Assembly: GCA_963780545.1 (NCBI GenBank)
Contig: CAWACK010000020.1
Span: 235,864-299,863, forward strand
Source: UBA8941 sp963780545
GTDB taxonomy: Archaea > Thermoproteota > Bathyarchaeia > TCS64
DNA: 64,000 bases
Reading direction: 5' to 3'
Shown: positions 16,006 to 25,053 of the stretch, piece by piece
How positions within the stretch are numbered: position 1 is the stretch's first letter
Layout: every line of letters starts with the position of its first letter
Position numbers and translations under genes: made by a program
Notes under the pieces: generated by a model
Database searches by the model: none
What the model was told of the DNA's origin: nothing
What the model saw: the letters and a program-made list of their open reading frames with translations, nothing else

Positions 16006-17157
16006 CTAGAGTGTGTAGTTTGCGACGTAGGGCTCTCGCCAGTCCTTATACCAGCCCACCACCCGGGGGCCGTCGGCTTCGACGATGACGGTGTCGCTAC
16101 TCCATAGGAGCTCACCCTTCGGTCCCTCGATGACGGGGCAGATGACGAGGACCATCCCCTCACATATTATCGTGTCATCCTTTGCCGAGATGTATGGTGC
16201 CTCCGTTTCGGCGACGCCGATGCCGTGACCGAAGGCGAGGCCCTCTACGAGCTTCGCACCTATCGCCTCTGCATCAGCCTTAATCGCATTATAGACATCA
16301 CTGCTCTTGGATCCAGGCTTCATCGCCGCCAGCGCTGTGCGTCGGAGGGAGACAAGGTTGTTGTAGGCCTCTCTTTGCTCGACGGTGGGGTATCCCTGGG
16401 TCATTAGGCGGCAGCCTGTGGCCCAGTAGCCGTCGAGGCTGTACCGCGCCTCCATCCTGACGTATTCGTCGGGCTGTAGATTCTTATCGTAGCCGATGCC
16501 GTAGTTGGGGGCGAGGGGCCAGAACTTCGCCGCATTTGGGCCGCTGGCGGGTTGGCTCACACTGTGGCCTCCGATAACGTCGAGACCACGCTCGAGGCAG
16601 TGGACCCTGATCTCCTCGCCGAGGCTCATCTCGCTCCTAATACTTGTGATTAAGACATGGTGCTGGGTACCGAAGATGCCATGGTCGACCCTATAAGCGA
16701 CGTCTTCGAGGAGTTCGAGTTCCTCCCCCGTCTTGACGGCGCGTAACTCACGGACGAGGCCGTCGCAGCTAGCCCACTCCCAGCTGGGAGTCTTGGCTTT
16801 AAGGGATTCTAAGGTGGCTGAGGGAATCCTGAGTAGGTCAACGCCAGCTCTGCCCCCCCTCTTCACGGCTTTGAGTGCTTCAGTCACTGATTTGGTGAAG
16901 GCTTCTGGGCCACCTGTGTAAGTTTTAGTCTTCTTTACGCCGCTTAGGGCCTTTATTGTATCCTCCCACTCCACTGGGGTGATGACTATTGGATCACCTT
17001 TCCTAGGCCAGAGGACGGCAACGGGTGAATCAGGGTAGATAGCGAGGAATGGTACGGCGGCGCCCGCCATGTAGGCGAAGTTGTCTGCGCCCGTGACGAG
17101 GACCGCGTCGAAGCTCGACCCCTTAACAGCTGCATAAATCTTATCGTAGAGTTCCAT
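16006..17157 (-). CDS. Creatinase/M24-fold protein lacking metal ligands (paralogue 1)
   Basis: A protein of about 383 residues with the creatinase N-terminal domain followed by the pita-bread fold of family M24 (Xaa-Pro peptidase, creatinase). GHGIGVAETEAPYI keeps the conserved His. The two Asp ligands of true M24 metalloenzymes are absent: the segment reads RMEARYSLDGYWATGC where D-x-G and S-D-I-T-R are expected. The last Glu ligand region reads WSSDTVIVE, with Ser in place of Glu. A metal-free, creatinase-like hydrolase or a non-catalytic protein is more likely than a peptidase. Three ATGs occur in a row; the third (17157) has the best spacing from the GGAGG site. The gene lies between its paralogue and the AstE-like gene. 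Confidence 0.8.
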   Translation of the reverse strand: MELYDKIYAAVKGSSFDAVLVTGADNFAYMAGAAVPFLAIYPDSPVAVLWPRKGDPIVITPVEWEDTIKALSGVKKTKTYTGGPEAFTKSVTEALKAVKRGGRAGVDLLRIPSATLESLKAKTPSWEWASCDGLVRELRAVKTGEELELLEDVAYRVDHGIFGTQHHVLITSIRSEMSLGEEIRVHCLERGLDVIGGHSVSQPASGPNAAKFWPLAPNYGIGYDKNLQPDEYVRMEARYSLDGYWATGCRLMTQGYPTVEQREAYNNLVSLRRTALAAMKPGSKSSDVYNAIKADAEAIGAKLVEGLAFGHGIGVAETEAPYISAKDDTIICEGMVLVICPVIEGPKGELLWSSDTVIVEADGPRVVGWYKDWREPYVANYTL

Positions 17158-17169
17158 CATCATAGCCTC

Positions 17170-18321
17170 CTAGTGGACCGCCCTGAAGCCGGTAACCGCA
17201 TAGATCCGATCCCAGTTCCTGTACCAGCTTAGCTTCCTCGCGCCCTCATGCGTGATCTCGTAGACGTCACGGTCGACGTAGATCTCTCTGCGTGGGCCGA
17301 GTGTTGTAACGCCAAGGGCAACGACGTTGCCCGCCTTAAGCTCTGCGTCATAGCCTTCGACGAGGTAGGGGGCCTCGAAGTGGCTGCTGCCGACGCCGTG
17401 ACCAACGATTGGGTCGTGAAGCTTGAGTCCCATCTTTTCGCCCTCAGCCTTTACTTTTGTGTAGATTTTGTCGCATCGGGTGCCTGGGGTCAAGAGACCT
17501 TCGGCATAGGTCTTTAGCTCCTGGTTTTCAGCATAGGCGTCTTCGACCTCCGGTGGCGGGTAGCCGGTGTAGGACATTCTACTGATACTACTCCAGTAGC
17601 CCATACTGTGGCTTGTGACGTCGGTGCGCATGAGGAGACCCTCGGCTATGTCGCCACGGTGAGGAACATAAGCAAGCTGAGTGTCCTCCCCAAATGTAGC
17701 GGCCATGTGGCCGACGCCTGAACCACCGCTTTCGAAGAGGTGGACCCTGACGCGTTCAATATACTCGGGAACGGTGTAGCCGGGGCCCCAAAGTGTACCC
17801 TCGAGGTGGTTGAGAGCGTGAATTATGCCGCGATCAGCGTACTCGCAGCTCTTCTCAATCAAAGCAACCTCGGCAGGGGTCTTCACCACCCGTGCCGCGG
17901 CAAGGTGGTCGTCGATGGGGATAAGCTTCATTTTTGGGGCGGCGGCATGAACCGCTTCAACGAGACCCGCCGACGCCCTTGTCGCGTCGTAGCCGATCTT
18001 TGCCTTGGCTAACCCTAAGTCTGTAAGGGCTTTACCTAAAGTTTTGGCGAATGCGGCGGGGTGGGGACCCTCATTCTCGTCATAGACCGCGAGGGCCTCC
18101 ATCCACCCCTGGTCCTTGACCGCCTGCGCCCAGTCGGGGGGTGTGACGATCGCGCAGGTGTCACCATCGGCAGGGATGATGGCGGCGGCCTGCTTTTCAG
18201 GGTAGTTCTCCGGGAAGGGAAGGGTAGCCCCGGTCAGGTAGCGGAAGTTGTCGGCGCCGAAGGCTACTATCGCCTGGCAACCGCTGGTCTCAACCAGCCT
18301 CCTTATACTGGTTTTTTCCAT
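17170..18321 (-). CDS. Creatinase/M24-fold protein lacking metal ligands (paralogue 2)
   Basis: A 383-residue paralogue of the next gene. The N-terminal creatinase domain opens with VAFGADNFRYLTGATLPF. In the catalytic domain GHGVGSSHFEAPYL keeps the conserved His. The first Asp is present (MRTDVTSHSMGY), but the second is replaced by Ser (WSSISR for the usual SDITR), and the last Glu ligand is not seen in EIYVDRDVYEIT. It is therefore probably metal-free. ATG 18321 has GGAGCA upstream. It is the first gene of a three-gene operon with its paralogue and the AstE/AspA-like hydrolase, with gaps of 0-12 bp. Joint breakdown of an N-acyl or guanidino amino compound is a plausible role, by inference only. 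Confidence 0.8.
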   Translation of the reverse strand: MEKTSIRRLVETSGCQAIVAFGADNFRYLTGATLPFPENYPEKQAAAIIPADGDTCAIVTPPDWAQAVKDQGWMEALAVYDENEGPHPAAFAKTLGKALTDLGLAKAKIGYDATRASAGLVEAVHAAAPKMKLIPIDDHLAAARVVKTPAEVALIEKSCEYADRGIIHALNHLEGTLWGPGYTVPEYIERVRVHLFESGGSGVGHMAATFGEDTQLAYVPHRGDIAEGLLMRTDVTSHSMGYWSSISRMSYTGYPPPEVEDAYAENQELKTYAEGLLTPGTRCDKIYTKVKAEGEKMGLKLHDPIVGHGVGSSHFEAPYLVEGYDAELKAGNVVALGVTTLGPRREIYVDRDVYEITHEGARKLSWYRNWDRIYAVTGFRAVH

Positions 18322-18394
18322 AATTGTTGCTCCTATTCTAGGATGTTAGAGATTGAGAGACCGGCCGTTAAGAGGTTTCGCCCAAGAGTACGGT

Positions 18395-19717
18395 TTACCT
18401 TATCTTGACATACTCGTAGGCCTTGGTGGCGTTTTCGAAGCAATACTGGACCTTCTCGAAGCCGCAGCGGAAATCCGCGGCGTCGAGCTGGATCTTCTTC
18501 GGGTCCTCGCCGTCGACAACCACGCGTTTCATCATTTCCGCGACCTCCACCATCTCCCCCTCCTTCATGCCGAGGCGAGTAAGCTCTGCTGTGCCGAGAC
18601 GGATGCCGCCTGGGTTCATGTAATGACGCCCCTCTTTGACATCCCAGGGAAGCAGGTTACGGTTGATGATAATCCCGGCCTTTTCGAGTTGCTTTTCAAC
18701 AGTGCCACCGTCACCGTATTTTGTGACGTCTATCAGCAGTATATGGCTCTCAGTGAAGCCCTTGTGTTCAGCGAGAACCTTGAAGCCTCGCTCATAGAGG
18801 GCTTGGCCGAGGGCCTTACTGTTTTTGATGACCTGTGTCGCGTACGCCTCTCCAAACTGTAGCATTTCGGCTGAGGCGACGGCGACACCTGCGAGTGCAT
18901 GCAGGTGATGGTTGCTGACGAGACCGGGCAGTGTAGCCTTCTTTATGGGCTCAGCGTACTTTTCCCAGCTGAGGACTGTGCCATGCTGGGGGCCAAAGAA
19001 GGTCTTATGAGTGCTAACCGTCACGGTATCTGCACCTTCCCTCAGCGGGTCCTGGAACTTGCCTCCGGCTATGAGGCCGGAGACGTGGGCGCTATCGTAG
19101 TGGATCATGGCGCCAGCGTCATGGAATATGTCAGCGAGTTCCTTTACGGGGTGTGGAAACGGGAAGACGCTGCCGCCGAAGATCACTAGCTTCGGCGCTT
19201 TCCCCTGCTCCACGAGCTTGACTAGCCTCTGCCCCGTTTTGTCGACGTCGATGTTCAGCTCATCGTAGTCAAGTGGCAGGTACTCGACGTCGAGGCCCGA
19301 GACGGCGCCTGCGGTGCCGCCGAGGTTTTTCCTCCCATAGGTGATGTGGCCCCCACAGGTTATAGGGAGAGCCATTATGGTGTCCCCTGGTTCCGTGAAG
19401 GCCGTGTAGACGACGAGGTTTGAGATGACGCCGGATATTGGGCGAGGGTCGACAAACTCCGCCTTGAAGAGCCTTTTTTCGAGTTCTATACACGCAGCCT
19501 CTACAAGGTCGATGTACTCGCAGCCCGCGTAGACGCGCTCCCCGACCCAACCTTCAGCGTACCTGTTACCGAAGTCTGTGGTGAGGGCCTCACGGACGGC
19601 TGGGCTTGGGATATTTTCACTCGCTATAAGAGGTATGAATCGGTTGAAGGCTCTGTGGTGTTCCTGGAGCGCCCCTAATATTTCGTCGTAGTACTGGCGG
19701 GGAGTCTTGGCGCTCAT
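18395..19717 (-). CDS. glyA: Serine hydroxymethyltransferase
   Basis: A PLP enzyme that interconverts serine and glycine and charges the one-carbon carrier (tetrahydrofolate or an archaeal pterin). At 440 residues it has the family blocks IPLIASENIPSP near residue 27, NRYAEGWVGERVYAGCEY near 52, IHYDSAHVSGLIAGG near 205, and VSTHKTFFGPQHG near 235 with the PLP-binding lysine. The C-terminal block GGIRLGTAELTRLGM follows near 375. The wording differs in places from bacterial GlyA (STHKTFFGPQHG rather than TTTHKTLRGPRGG), as in archaeal or divergent SHMT-like enzymes. Start ATG 19717. The one-carbon units it makes would feed the purine genes nearby. Confidence 0.92.
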   Translation of the reverse strand: MSAKTPRQYYDEILGALQEHHRAFNRFIPLIASENIPSPAVREALTTDFGNRYAEGWVGERVYAGCEYIDLVEAACIELEKRLFKAEFVDPRPISGVISNLVVYTAFTEPGDTIMALPITCGGHITYGRKNLGGTAGAVSGLDVEYLPLDYDELNIDVDKTGQRLVKLVEQGKAPKLVIFGGSVFPFPHPVKELADIFHDAGAMIHYDSAHVSGLIAGGKFQDPLREGADTVTVSTHKTFFGPQHGTVLSWEKYAEPIKKATLPGLVSNHHLHALAGVAVASAEMLQFGEAYATQVIKNSKALGQALYERGFKVLAEHKGFTESHILLIDVTKYGDGGTVEKQLEKAGIIINRNLLPWDVKEGRHYMNPGGIRLGTAELTRLGMKEGEMVEVAEMMKRVVVDGEDPKKIQLDAADFRCGFEKVQYCFENATKAYEYVKIR

Positions 19718-19775
19718 GTGTTATCCAGATGAGCCTCGAAGCTAGCAATTTATGCTTTACCGAAAAGTGTGGGGC

Positions 19776-20153
19776 TCAATAAAAGTGCTGGATCTCGATA
19801 ACGTATCCCTCAGGGTCCTTGAGCATAAACGCTCGTAGGTTGAGGCTGGATTCGTCGTGTGGCTCTGACATAGTTGAGATACCGAGTTTCTTGAAGTGAC
19901 TATACCATGCATCGACATCGGGGACTAGGATGGTGATCATGACTGGCTTGTCTTTACTCGGCCTGAGGCTTCCCTTCTTCCCATCAACTAGACCGATGTG
20001 AGCGTTCTCCGCGAGCTTGAGGATCTTCGCCCACCCTTGGTCGATGACTATCTTTAGCCCCATGACGTCTCTGTAGAAACTCGTGGCCTTATCGAGGTCG
20101 TCGTAGTAGAGAAATGTGACCAAACCATCTATCTTAGGCAAAATCTGCACCAT
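19776..20153 (-). CDS. VOC-superfamily (glyoxalase-like) protein
   Basis: A 125-residue single-module protein of the vicinal-oxygen-chelate fold. It shows two beta-alpha-beta-beta-beta units: LVTFLYYDDLDKATSFYRDVMGLKI at the N-terminus and MITILVPDVDAWYSHFKKLG in the second half, ending DPEGYVIEIQHFY. His in NAHIGLV and Glu in VIEIQ fit the metal-binding positions. The family covers glyoxalase I, bleomycin resistance and dioxygenases, so the activity is open. It is transcribed divergently from the rhodanese gene, with 100 bp between starts. Confidence 0.8.
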   Translation of the reverse strand: MVQILPKIDGLVTFLYYDDLDKATSFYRDVMGLKIVIDQGWAKILKLAENAHIGLVDGKKGSLRPSKDKPVMITILVPDVDAWYSHFKKLGISTMSEPHDESSLNLRAFMLKDPEGYVIEIQHFY

Positions 20154-20255
20154 CTTGATTTCACCTCACAGGCTAATGAGGTTTAGCGTCTTCACCGTTT
20201 TGTGACGTCTAAAAAGGGTTATAATCCCCTGCTCCTTTGATCTTTCTTGATTTCT

Positions 20256-21131
20256 ATGAGTCTTGGTGATAAACCCTATGGTGTAGGTAACTTGAGGTGG
20301 GTTTCCTCGGGGTGGCTCGAGATGCACCTCGGGGACGATTTCACTATTCTCGATGTTCAGCCGGACTGCCACGATTACTTCTTGGCGCACATCCCCGGCG
20401 CTGTTGAGCTGGAGGAGAAGACGCTGCGTGCCCCTCTACGCGGACTACCAGCACAGATCCTCCGCCCTAGTATGGTAGCTGCGCTCTTCAGCCGCGTCGG
20501 AGTTTCGATGGAGAAACCCGTAGTCGTCTACACGGCTAAGGGAGGCTGGAAGGGGTGGGGAGATGGGTTGGAGCAGTGCATGATGGCCTATGTCCTCCTC
20601 CGAATGGGGCACAGGCAGGTCTACCTCCTCAATGGTGGCATGGATAAGTGGGTCGCCGAGGGAAAGAAGACGAATCAGGTTTTCCCCAAGATAAAGCCAA
20701 CCTCCTTTAGGTCCGAGCTTCAGGAGGACTTCTTCGTCGATATGAAGCAGGTTAAGGAGATGAAGGATCAGAAAGGTGTTGTCCTCTTGGACGCGCGACC
20801 CGGGAACGTATATCGTGGCGAAGCGGGACCTTGGATTAAGAGCGGCCACATCCCAGGGGCCGTCAATCTACCCTGGGCTAGCCTCATGGATGACAAGAAT
20901 AAGACCCTCCTAAAACCTTTGGAGGAGATCAAGAAGCTCGCAGAGGTCGCAGGTGCTACCAAGAATAAGACCATTATATGTAGCTGCGGAACCGGACGCG
21001 AAGCCACTAACGAGTTCACGATCTTCAAGCACCTCCTCGGCTACCCGATCGTCAAGATCTATGAAGGCAGCTTCACGGAGTGGAGCAGCCGCCCCAGGAA
21101 CCCTGTTGTGAAGGGACCCGATCCGAGGTAG
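20256..21131 (+). CDS. Tandem-domain rhodanese sulfurtransferase
   Basis: About 291 residues with two rhodanese domains. The first (about 15-125) has DVQPDCHDYFLAHIPGAVEL but no active-site Cys (VVYTAKGGWKGW). The second (about 150-285) has LLDARPGNVYRGE, SGHIPGAVNLPW and the active loop IICSCGTGREATNEF with Cys. This inactive-active layout is that of thiosulfate or 3-mercaptopyruvate sulfurtransferases. ATG 20256 is preferred to an in-frame TTG nine bases earlier. A TATA-like GGTTATAAT lies near 20218. The MBL-rhodanese gene follows with its start 9 bp after the stop, so a sulfane-sulfur operon is likely. Confidence 0.88.
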   Translation: MSLGDKPYGVGNLRWVSSGWLEMHLGDDFTILDVQPDCHDYFLAHIPGAVELEEKTLRAPLRGLPAQILRPSMVAALFSRVGVSMEKPVVVYTAKGGWKGWGDGLEQCMMAYVLLRMGHRQVYLLNGGMDKWVAEGKKTNQVFPKIKPTSFRSELQEDFFVDMKQVKEMKDQKGVVLLDARPGNVYRGEAGPWIKSGHIPGAVNLPWASLMDDKNKTLLKPLEEIKKLAEVAGATKNKTIICSCGTGREATNEFTIFKHLLGYPIVKIYEGSFTEWSSRPRNPVVKGPDPR

Positions 21132-21139
21132 TTAAAAAA

Positions 21140-22513
21140 GTGAGACTAGAAACAATCAAGTCACCTGGAATCGCCCACGCTAGCTACTATCTCAGCGACT
21201 CTGGTGAGGCCATAGTAGTTGACCCGAGACGTGATGTGGATGCCTACCTTCAGCTCGCTGCAGAGGACTGCACAAGGATCGAGTTCGTCCTCGAGACACA
21301 TAGGAACGAGGACTATGTTTCCGGTAGCGTTGAGTTGAAGGAAGCGTTGGGTGCGGAGATCTGCCACGGTAAGGTAACTCCCTTCAATTATGGGGACCAC
21401 AATTTGACAGGCAACGAAGTTATCCCCGTGGGTAGACTAAGGGTGAAGACAATCTCGACGCCGGGTCACACCTTCGACAGCTTCTGCTACGCAGTATCTG
21501 ATACGAGGGATGGCCCAGATCCCTTTATGGTGTTCACAGGGGACACGCTATTCATCGGCGACGTCGGCAGGACCGACCTTCCGGGTCCGGAGCACTGGGA
21601 GAGGCTGTCGGGGTTGCTATTCGACAACATCCACGAGAAGCTGCTGCCCCTCGGCGACCACGTTCTGATCTACCCTGCTCATACATCTGGGAGTATCTGC
21701 GGGAGCAGGATAGGAGAGCGTGAGGTGAGCACAATAGGCTGGGAGAGGAAGACCAATCCACTGCTCAAGATGGGAAGAGAGGACTTCGTGAGGAACAGAC
21801 TCGCCAACAGGATGCTCAGACCACCCTACTTCCGTCGCATGGAGGAGTTGAACCTAAACGGTCCACCTCCTCTTAGATACGTCGCTGAGCCTAGACACCT
21901 CACCATACAGGACTTCGAGACGCTGTGGCGGCAACCCGACGTCACGGTGGTGGATACGAGGAACCCAGATTCCTTCGCAGCCAGCCACATACCGGGATCC
22001 CTCAGCATATGGCTAGATGGCCTCGCCCACTACGCGGGCTGGACTTTAAGCTACGACGAGCGCGTGATTCTTGTAGTCGAAAGGGGAGAGGACGCAGAGA
22101 GGGCGATAACCTACCTCAGACGAATAGGATACGATGAAGTTATCGGTTACCTCTGCCCGGGGATCGATGGTTGGAGAAATAGGGGTAAGCTGACGGAGTC
22201 CTTCGGCGTATTAACTGCGCCCGACCTTAAAGACTTCCTGGGGAGGGGTTCGGTAACTCTGATAGACGTCAGGGACGAAGACGAGTATGCCTCGGGCCAC
22301 ATTCTCGGAGCTAAAAACATGTACGTTGGCTATATCGCGGGCATGACCAATGAGATTTCTGGCGGAAAACCAGTCGTCGTAACATGCAGTTGGGGTGGAA
22401 GAGGTAGCCTCGCCGCCAGCATTCTCAGACGCTCAGGCATAAGGGAGGTCTTCAACCTCCTAGGTGGTATGAACGCGTGGAAGTCCCTAGGTTACCCCGT
22501 CGAGAAGGCGTGA
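21140..22513 (+). CDS. MBL-fold persulfide dioxygenase-like protein fused to two rhodanese domains
   Basis: About 457 residues. The N-terminal metallo-beta-lactamase domain (1-240) has LETHRNEDYVSGSVEL (for the usual THxHxDH), STPGHTFDSFCY, VFTGDTLFIGDVGRTDL and IYPAHTSGS. This is the ETHE1/CstB layout for oxidation of persulfides to sulfite. The usual first motif THxHADH is changed to THRNED here, so the second metal site is altered. The first rhodanese domain (265-355) lacks an active Cys; the second (365-455) ends VVTCSWGGRGSLAA with Cys. GTG 21140 is preferred because GAGGT lies about 10 bp upstream, at the end of the rhodanese gene. It acts with that enzyme and the peroxiredoxin downstream. 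Confidence 0.87.
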   Translation: MRLETIKSPGIAHASYYLSDSGEAIVVDPRRDVDAYLQLAAEDCTRIEFVLETHRNEDYVSGSVELKEALGAEICHGKVTPFNYGDHNLTGNEVIPVGRLRVKTISTPGHTFDSFCYAVSDTRDGPDPFMVFTGDTLFIGDVGRTDLPGPEHWERLSGLLFDNIHEKLLPLGDHVLIYPAHTSGSICGSRIGEREVSTIGWERKTNPLLKMGREDFVRNRLANRMLRPPYFRRMEELNLNGPPPLRYVAEPRHLTIQDFETLWRQPDVTVVDTRNPDSFAASHIPGSLSIWLDGLAHYAGWTLSYDERVILVVERGEDAERAITYLRRIGYDEVIGYLCPGIDGWRNRGKLTESFGVLTAPDLKDFLGRGSVTLIDVRDEDEYASGHILGAKNMYVGYIAGMTNEISGGKPVVVTCSWGGRGSLAASILRRSGIREVFNLLGGMNAWKSLGYPVEKA

Positions 22514-22566
22514 CAACTAGTGCTGGTTAAATCCAGCCATTCCCATGGGAAAGTCAAGTGATCGCT

Positions 22567-23034
22567 ATGGTGGACATTGGGAAGAATGCCCCTGAATTCA
22601 CGTTGTTCGACATGAATTTTAAACAGAGAAGCCTCAAGGAGTTCAGAGGAAAGAAGGTGGTTCTAGCCTTCTTCCCTGGAGCGCACACGGGCGTCTGCGA
22701 TAAGGAGATGTGTACTCTGAGGGACGATCTCGCGAAGTTAGAGAAGCTCGACGCCCAGGTGGTAGGAGTAAGCGTCAACGACCCATTCACACTCAAGGCC
22801 TTTCACGAGGACAATGCGCTAAACTTCCCCCTCCTAAGCGACTATAGTCGGGGGACTCTGAAGCTCTTCGGCGTTGAGCATCCTGACTTCGCTGGCTTGA
22901 AGGGCTACACAGCCGCGAAGCGTAGCATCTTCCTCATCGATAAAGAAGGTGTTGTAAAGTGGAGTTGGGTTTCCGATGACCCCAGAGTAGAGCCCAACTA
23001 TGAGGAGATTAAAAGACAGCTGGGCAAGTTCTAA
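22567..23034 (+). CDS. Peroxiredoxin (AhpC/TSA, AhpE/BCP-like)
   Basis: A 155-residue thiol peroxidase. The peroxidatic site reads FFPGAHTGVCDKEMCTLRD, in the pattern P-x3-T-x2-C near residue 48, with a second Cys four residues on (CDKEMC) as a possible resolving residue, as in BCP-like enzymes. The C-terminus keeps KRSIFLIDKEGVVKW. It reduces hydroperoxides with thioredoxin-like donors. It lies 50 bp after the MBL-rhodanese gene and may be in the same operon, linking persulfide and peroxide handling. ATG 22567 gives the usual family start; GTG 22558 is an alternative. Confidence 0.9.
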   Translation: MVDIGKNAPEFTLFDMNFKQRSLKEFRGKKVVLAFFPGAHTGVCDKEMCTLRDDLAKLEKLDAQVVGVSVNDPFTLKAFHEDNALNFPLLSDYSRGTLKLFGVEHPDFAGLKGYTAAKRSIFLIDKEGVVKWSWVSDDPRVEPNYEEIKRQLGKF

Positions 23035-23096
23035 TCAATTCTTCAGGCTAAATTTTATTAGGTTATGCTCACCTTTCGCTACATGAGGTCTTGAAA

Positions 23097-23447
23097 ATGA
23101 AAAGTTATGTTAGAATATATGGTCCACCACTCCTCAAAGGCATCAAGGCCCTTGAGAAACTAGCTGTCAACATGCCCGAAGTATGTATAATTGACACAAT
23201 GATCGAGTCCGCGATGCCACAGTTTAACACACAGGAGGGTGTAATGAATTATTTCGCCAGCGTCGGAGGCATCCCCGAGAAGCGATGCGGGAACATAATC
23301 AGTAAAAGCGGGATTAAGATGAGTGACACCGACTTCGTCTTCGAGTGGTTTAAAGAGCCGAAGATGGAGCAAATCAATATGCTAATTGAGATGATCGATG
23401 ACGCACTCGCACCACTGGGTGTAAAGTACACGATCGCCACTAAGTGA
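23097..23447 (+). CDS. Conserved-looking small protein of unknown function
   Basis: A soluble 116-residue protein (MKSYVRIYGPPLLKGIKALE). ATG 23097 is supported by GAGGT seven bases upstream; an in-frame TTG at 23091 is less likely. It has an N-terminal strand-helix, three cysteines (CIIDTM, KRCGN) and a long C-terminal amphipathic helix (FKEPKMEQINMLIEMIDDAL). No catalytic motif and no known family can be named. It follows the peroxiredoxin by 62 bp on the same strand, so a redox partner is possible but unproven. Confidence 0.7.
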   Translation: MKSYVRIYGPPLLKGIKALEKLAVNMPEVCIIDTMIESAMPQFNTQEGVMNYFASVGGIPEKRCGNIISKSGIKMSDTDFVFEWFKEPKMEQINMLIEMIDDALAPLGVKYTIATK

Positions 23448-23507
23448 AAAAATGGTTTTATGGTCTCTCCTTCTACATTTATAAGCTCTAATTGATTCTC
23501 GAAAGTC

Positions 23508-23527
23508 CTTTTTTTTTGGGTTTTTTA
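23508..23527 (+). terminator. T-rich terminator
   Basis: A run of nine T, then GGG and six T on the plus strand, 60-80 bp after the small unknown gene. Archaeal transcription stops at such T-runs, so this probably ends the sulfur/redox operon. No hairpin is present. Confidence 0.55.
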
Positions 23528-23630
23528 GACTTATTCCACCATTGAAGTAGCTGCGCACATTCAATTCATCATTAGATGCCCGCTATCTAGAGTTTGAAGA
23601 GAAATTTTTTGGGTTAATCGAGCGCGCTGC

Positions 23631-25016
23631 TTAGGCGTGTGTGTGACCAGGTTTCTGTAGGTGCCAAACTGAGCGTTGGACTACCTCGCTAAGAGCGGGG
23701 TGGATGTGCATCGCGTCTACGAGGGGGTAGACGCTACCATCTCCTGCATTCATTGCGATCATAACTTCTTGGATCAGGATGGCGGCGTATGGCCCGATTA
23801 TTTGGCAGCCGAGTATTTTGTAGTTTTCCTCTTCAACGATTAGCTTTACGAAGCCATCCTCTTCGCCCATAGCTGAGCCATATGCGGTATCCCCATAGGC
23901 AGAAACCCCCACGAGGTATTTGAGCCTCCGCTTAATGGCCTCCTCTTCAGTAATACCGACCGCAGCAACTTGTGGCCAGCTAAAGACGGCGTAGGGAACC
24001 TTGTCGTAGTCAAGAGACTGTCTGTGACCGTTGTCGAAGGCGTGCCAGACGATCTCCGCCTCCCTGTTTGCGACGTGCTTGAACATCGCTTTTCCTATGG
24101 CGTCTCCGAATGCCCAGATCCGGGGCTTCGACGTCTCGTAGAATTCGTTTACCTTTATGTAGCCTCGTTCGTCGGCTTGGACGCCGGTTTTCTCAGTCTT
24201 AAGGAGGTCGGCGTTTCCACGTAGTCCTGCGGCCACTAGGAGTGCCTCGGCTCTGATGGTCTTAGATTCGCCCTTTGTGTTGCTGATGGTGACTTCTTTT
24301 TGGCTTCCGACTTGAATGGCTTCCTTTACTTCGAAGCCAGTCATTATGCTCATCCTCGTCCTCATAGCTTGGGTGAGGGTTTCGCTTACCTCAGGCTCCG
24401 CATGGCGGAGGATGCGTGGACTTCTGCTGACTATGGTGACTTCGACGCCGAGACCGCTGAAAAAGTGGGCCAGTTCGCACGCTATGTAGCCGCCACCTGC
24501 GATAACTAAGCTGCGAGGCGCCTCTTTTAGATCCCAGACGTTTCTGTAAGTCAGATAATCGACTCCCTCAAGTCCCTTAATTGGCGGGATCTCAGGGCGG
24601 GCTCCGGAGACGAGGAAGATGTTTTTCGCCTCAATTACCTGTTCTTCGACTCTCATTTCGTAGTCCCCAGTGAACTCACCTTCGACGTTGTAGAAGGTTA
24701 GGTTCTTCGACTGTTTGACGCCCTCCTCCATTTGGTGGCGGTCCTCGTCGATACTTCGCCTCATGCGCTCCATAATGAGAGCGAAGTCGATCTCTTCGAT
24801 CTTGGCGTTCACACCGAGAGCCGTGGCGCGTTTGATCTCTTGGACTACGTCAATTGGGTAGATTACCATCTTGCTTGGTATACAGCCCCGGTTAAGGCAT
24901 GTTCCACCGAGGGGGTCTTTATCGACGATCGCGACGCGGAGGCCCTTATTCAGCGCTCCTTCCACTAGGGTCATTCCCGAGCCCGAGCCTACGACGAGAA
25001 CGTCAAAGCTCTCCAT
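23631..25016 (-). CDS. Dihydrolipoamide dehydrogenase-like flavoprotein disulfide reductase
   Basis: A 461-residue FAD/NAD(P) enzyme of class I disulfide reductases. The FAD motif is VLVVGSGSGMTLVEGAL at the N-terminus, and the redox-active pair lies in GGTCLNRGCIPSK near residue 38. An NAD-binding GGGYIACELAHFFSG is near 172 and AFGDAIGKAMFKH near 305. The dimer-interface His-Glu region reads MHIHPALSEVVQRS near the end. GSGSGM replaces the usual GGGPGG, which is tolerated in archaeal homologues. No lipoyl dehydrogenase complex genes are nearby, so a free lipoamide, mycothiol-like or mercuric-type role cannot be excluded. Confidence 0.85.
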   Translation of the reverse strand: MESFDVLVVGSGSGMTLVEGALNKGLRVAIVDKDPLGGTCLNRGCIPSKMVIYPIDVVQEIKRATALGVNAKIEEIDFALIMERMRRSIDEDRHQMEEGVKQSKNLTFYNVEGEFTGDYEMRVEEQVIEAKNIFLVSGARPEIPPIKGLEGVDYLTYRNVWDLKEAPRSLVIAGGGYIACELAHFFSGLGVEVTIVSRSPRILRHAEPEVSETLTQAMRTRMSIMTGFEVKEAIQVGSQKEVTISNTKGESKTIRAEALLVAAGLRGNADLLKTEKTGVQADERGYIKVNEFYETSKPRIWAFGDAIGKAMFKHVANREAEIVWHAFDNGHRQSLDYDKVPYAVFSWPQVAAVGITEEEAIKRRLKYLVGVSAYGDTAYGSAMGEEDGFVKLIVEEENYKILGCQIIGPYAAILIQEVMIAMNAGDGSVYPLVDAMHIHPALSEVVQRSVWHLQKPGHTHA

Positions 25017-25053
25017 AGCTCAGGGAGTTGAGCGGTGGATAAAATATGTTACT

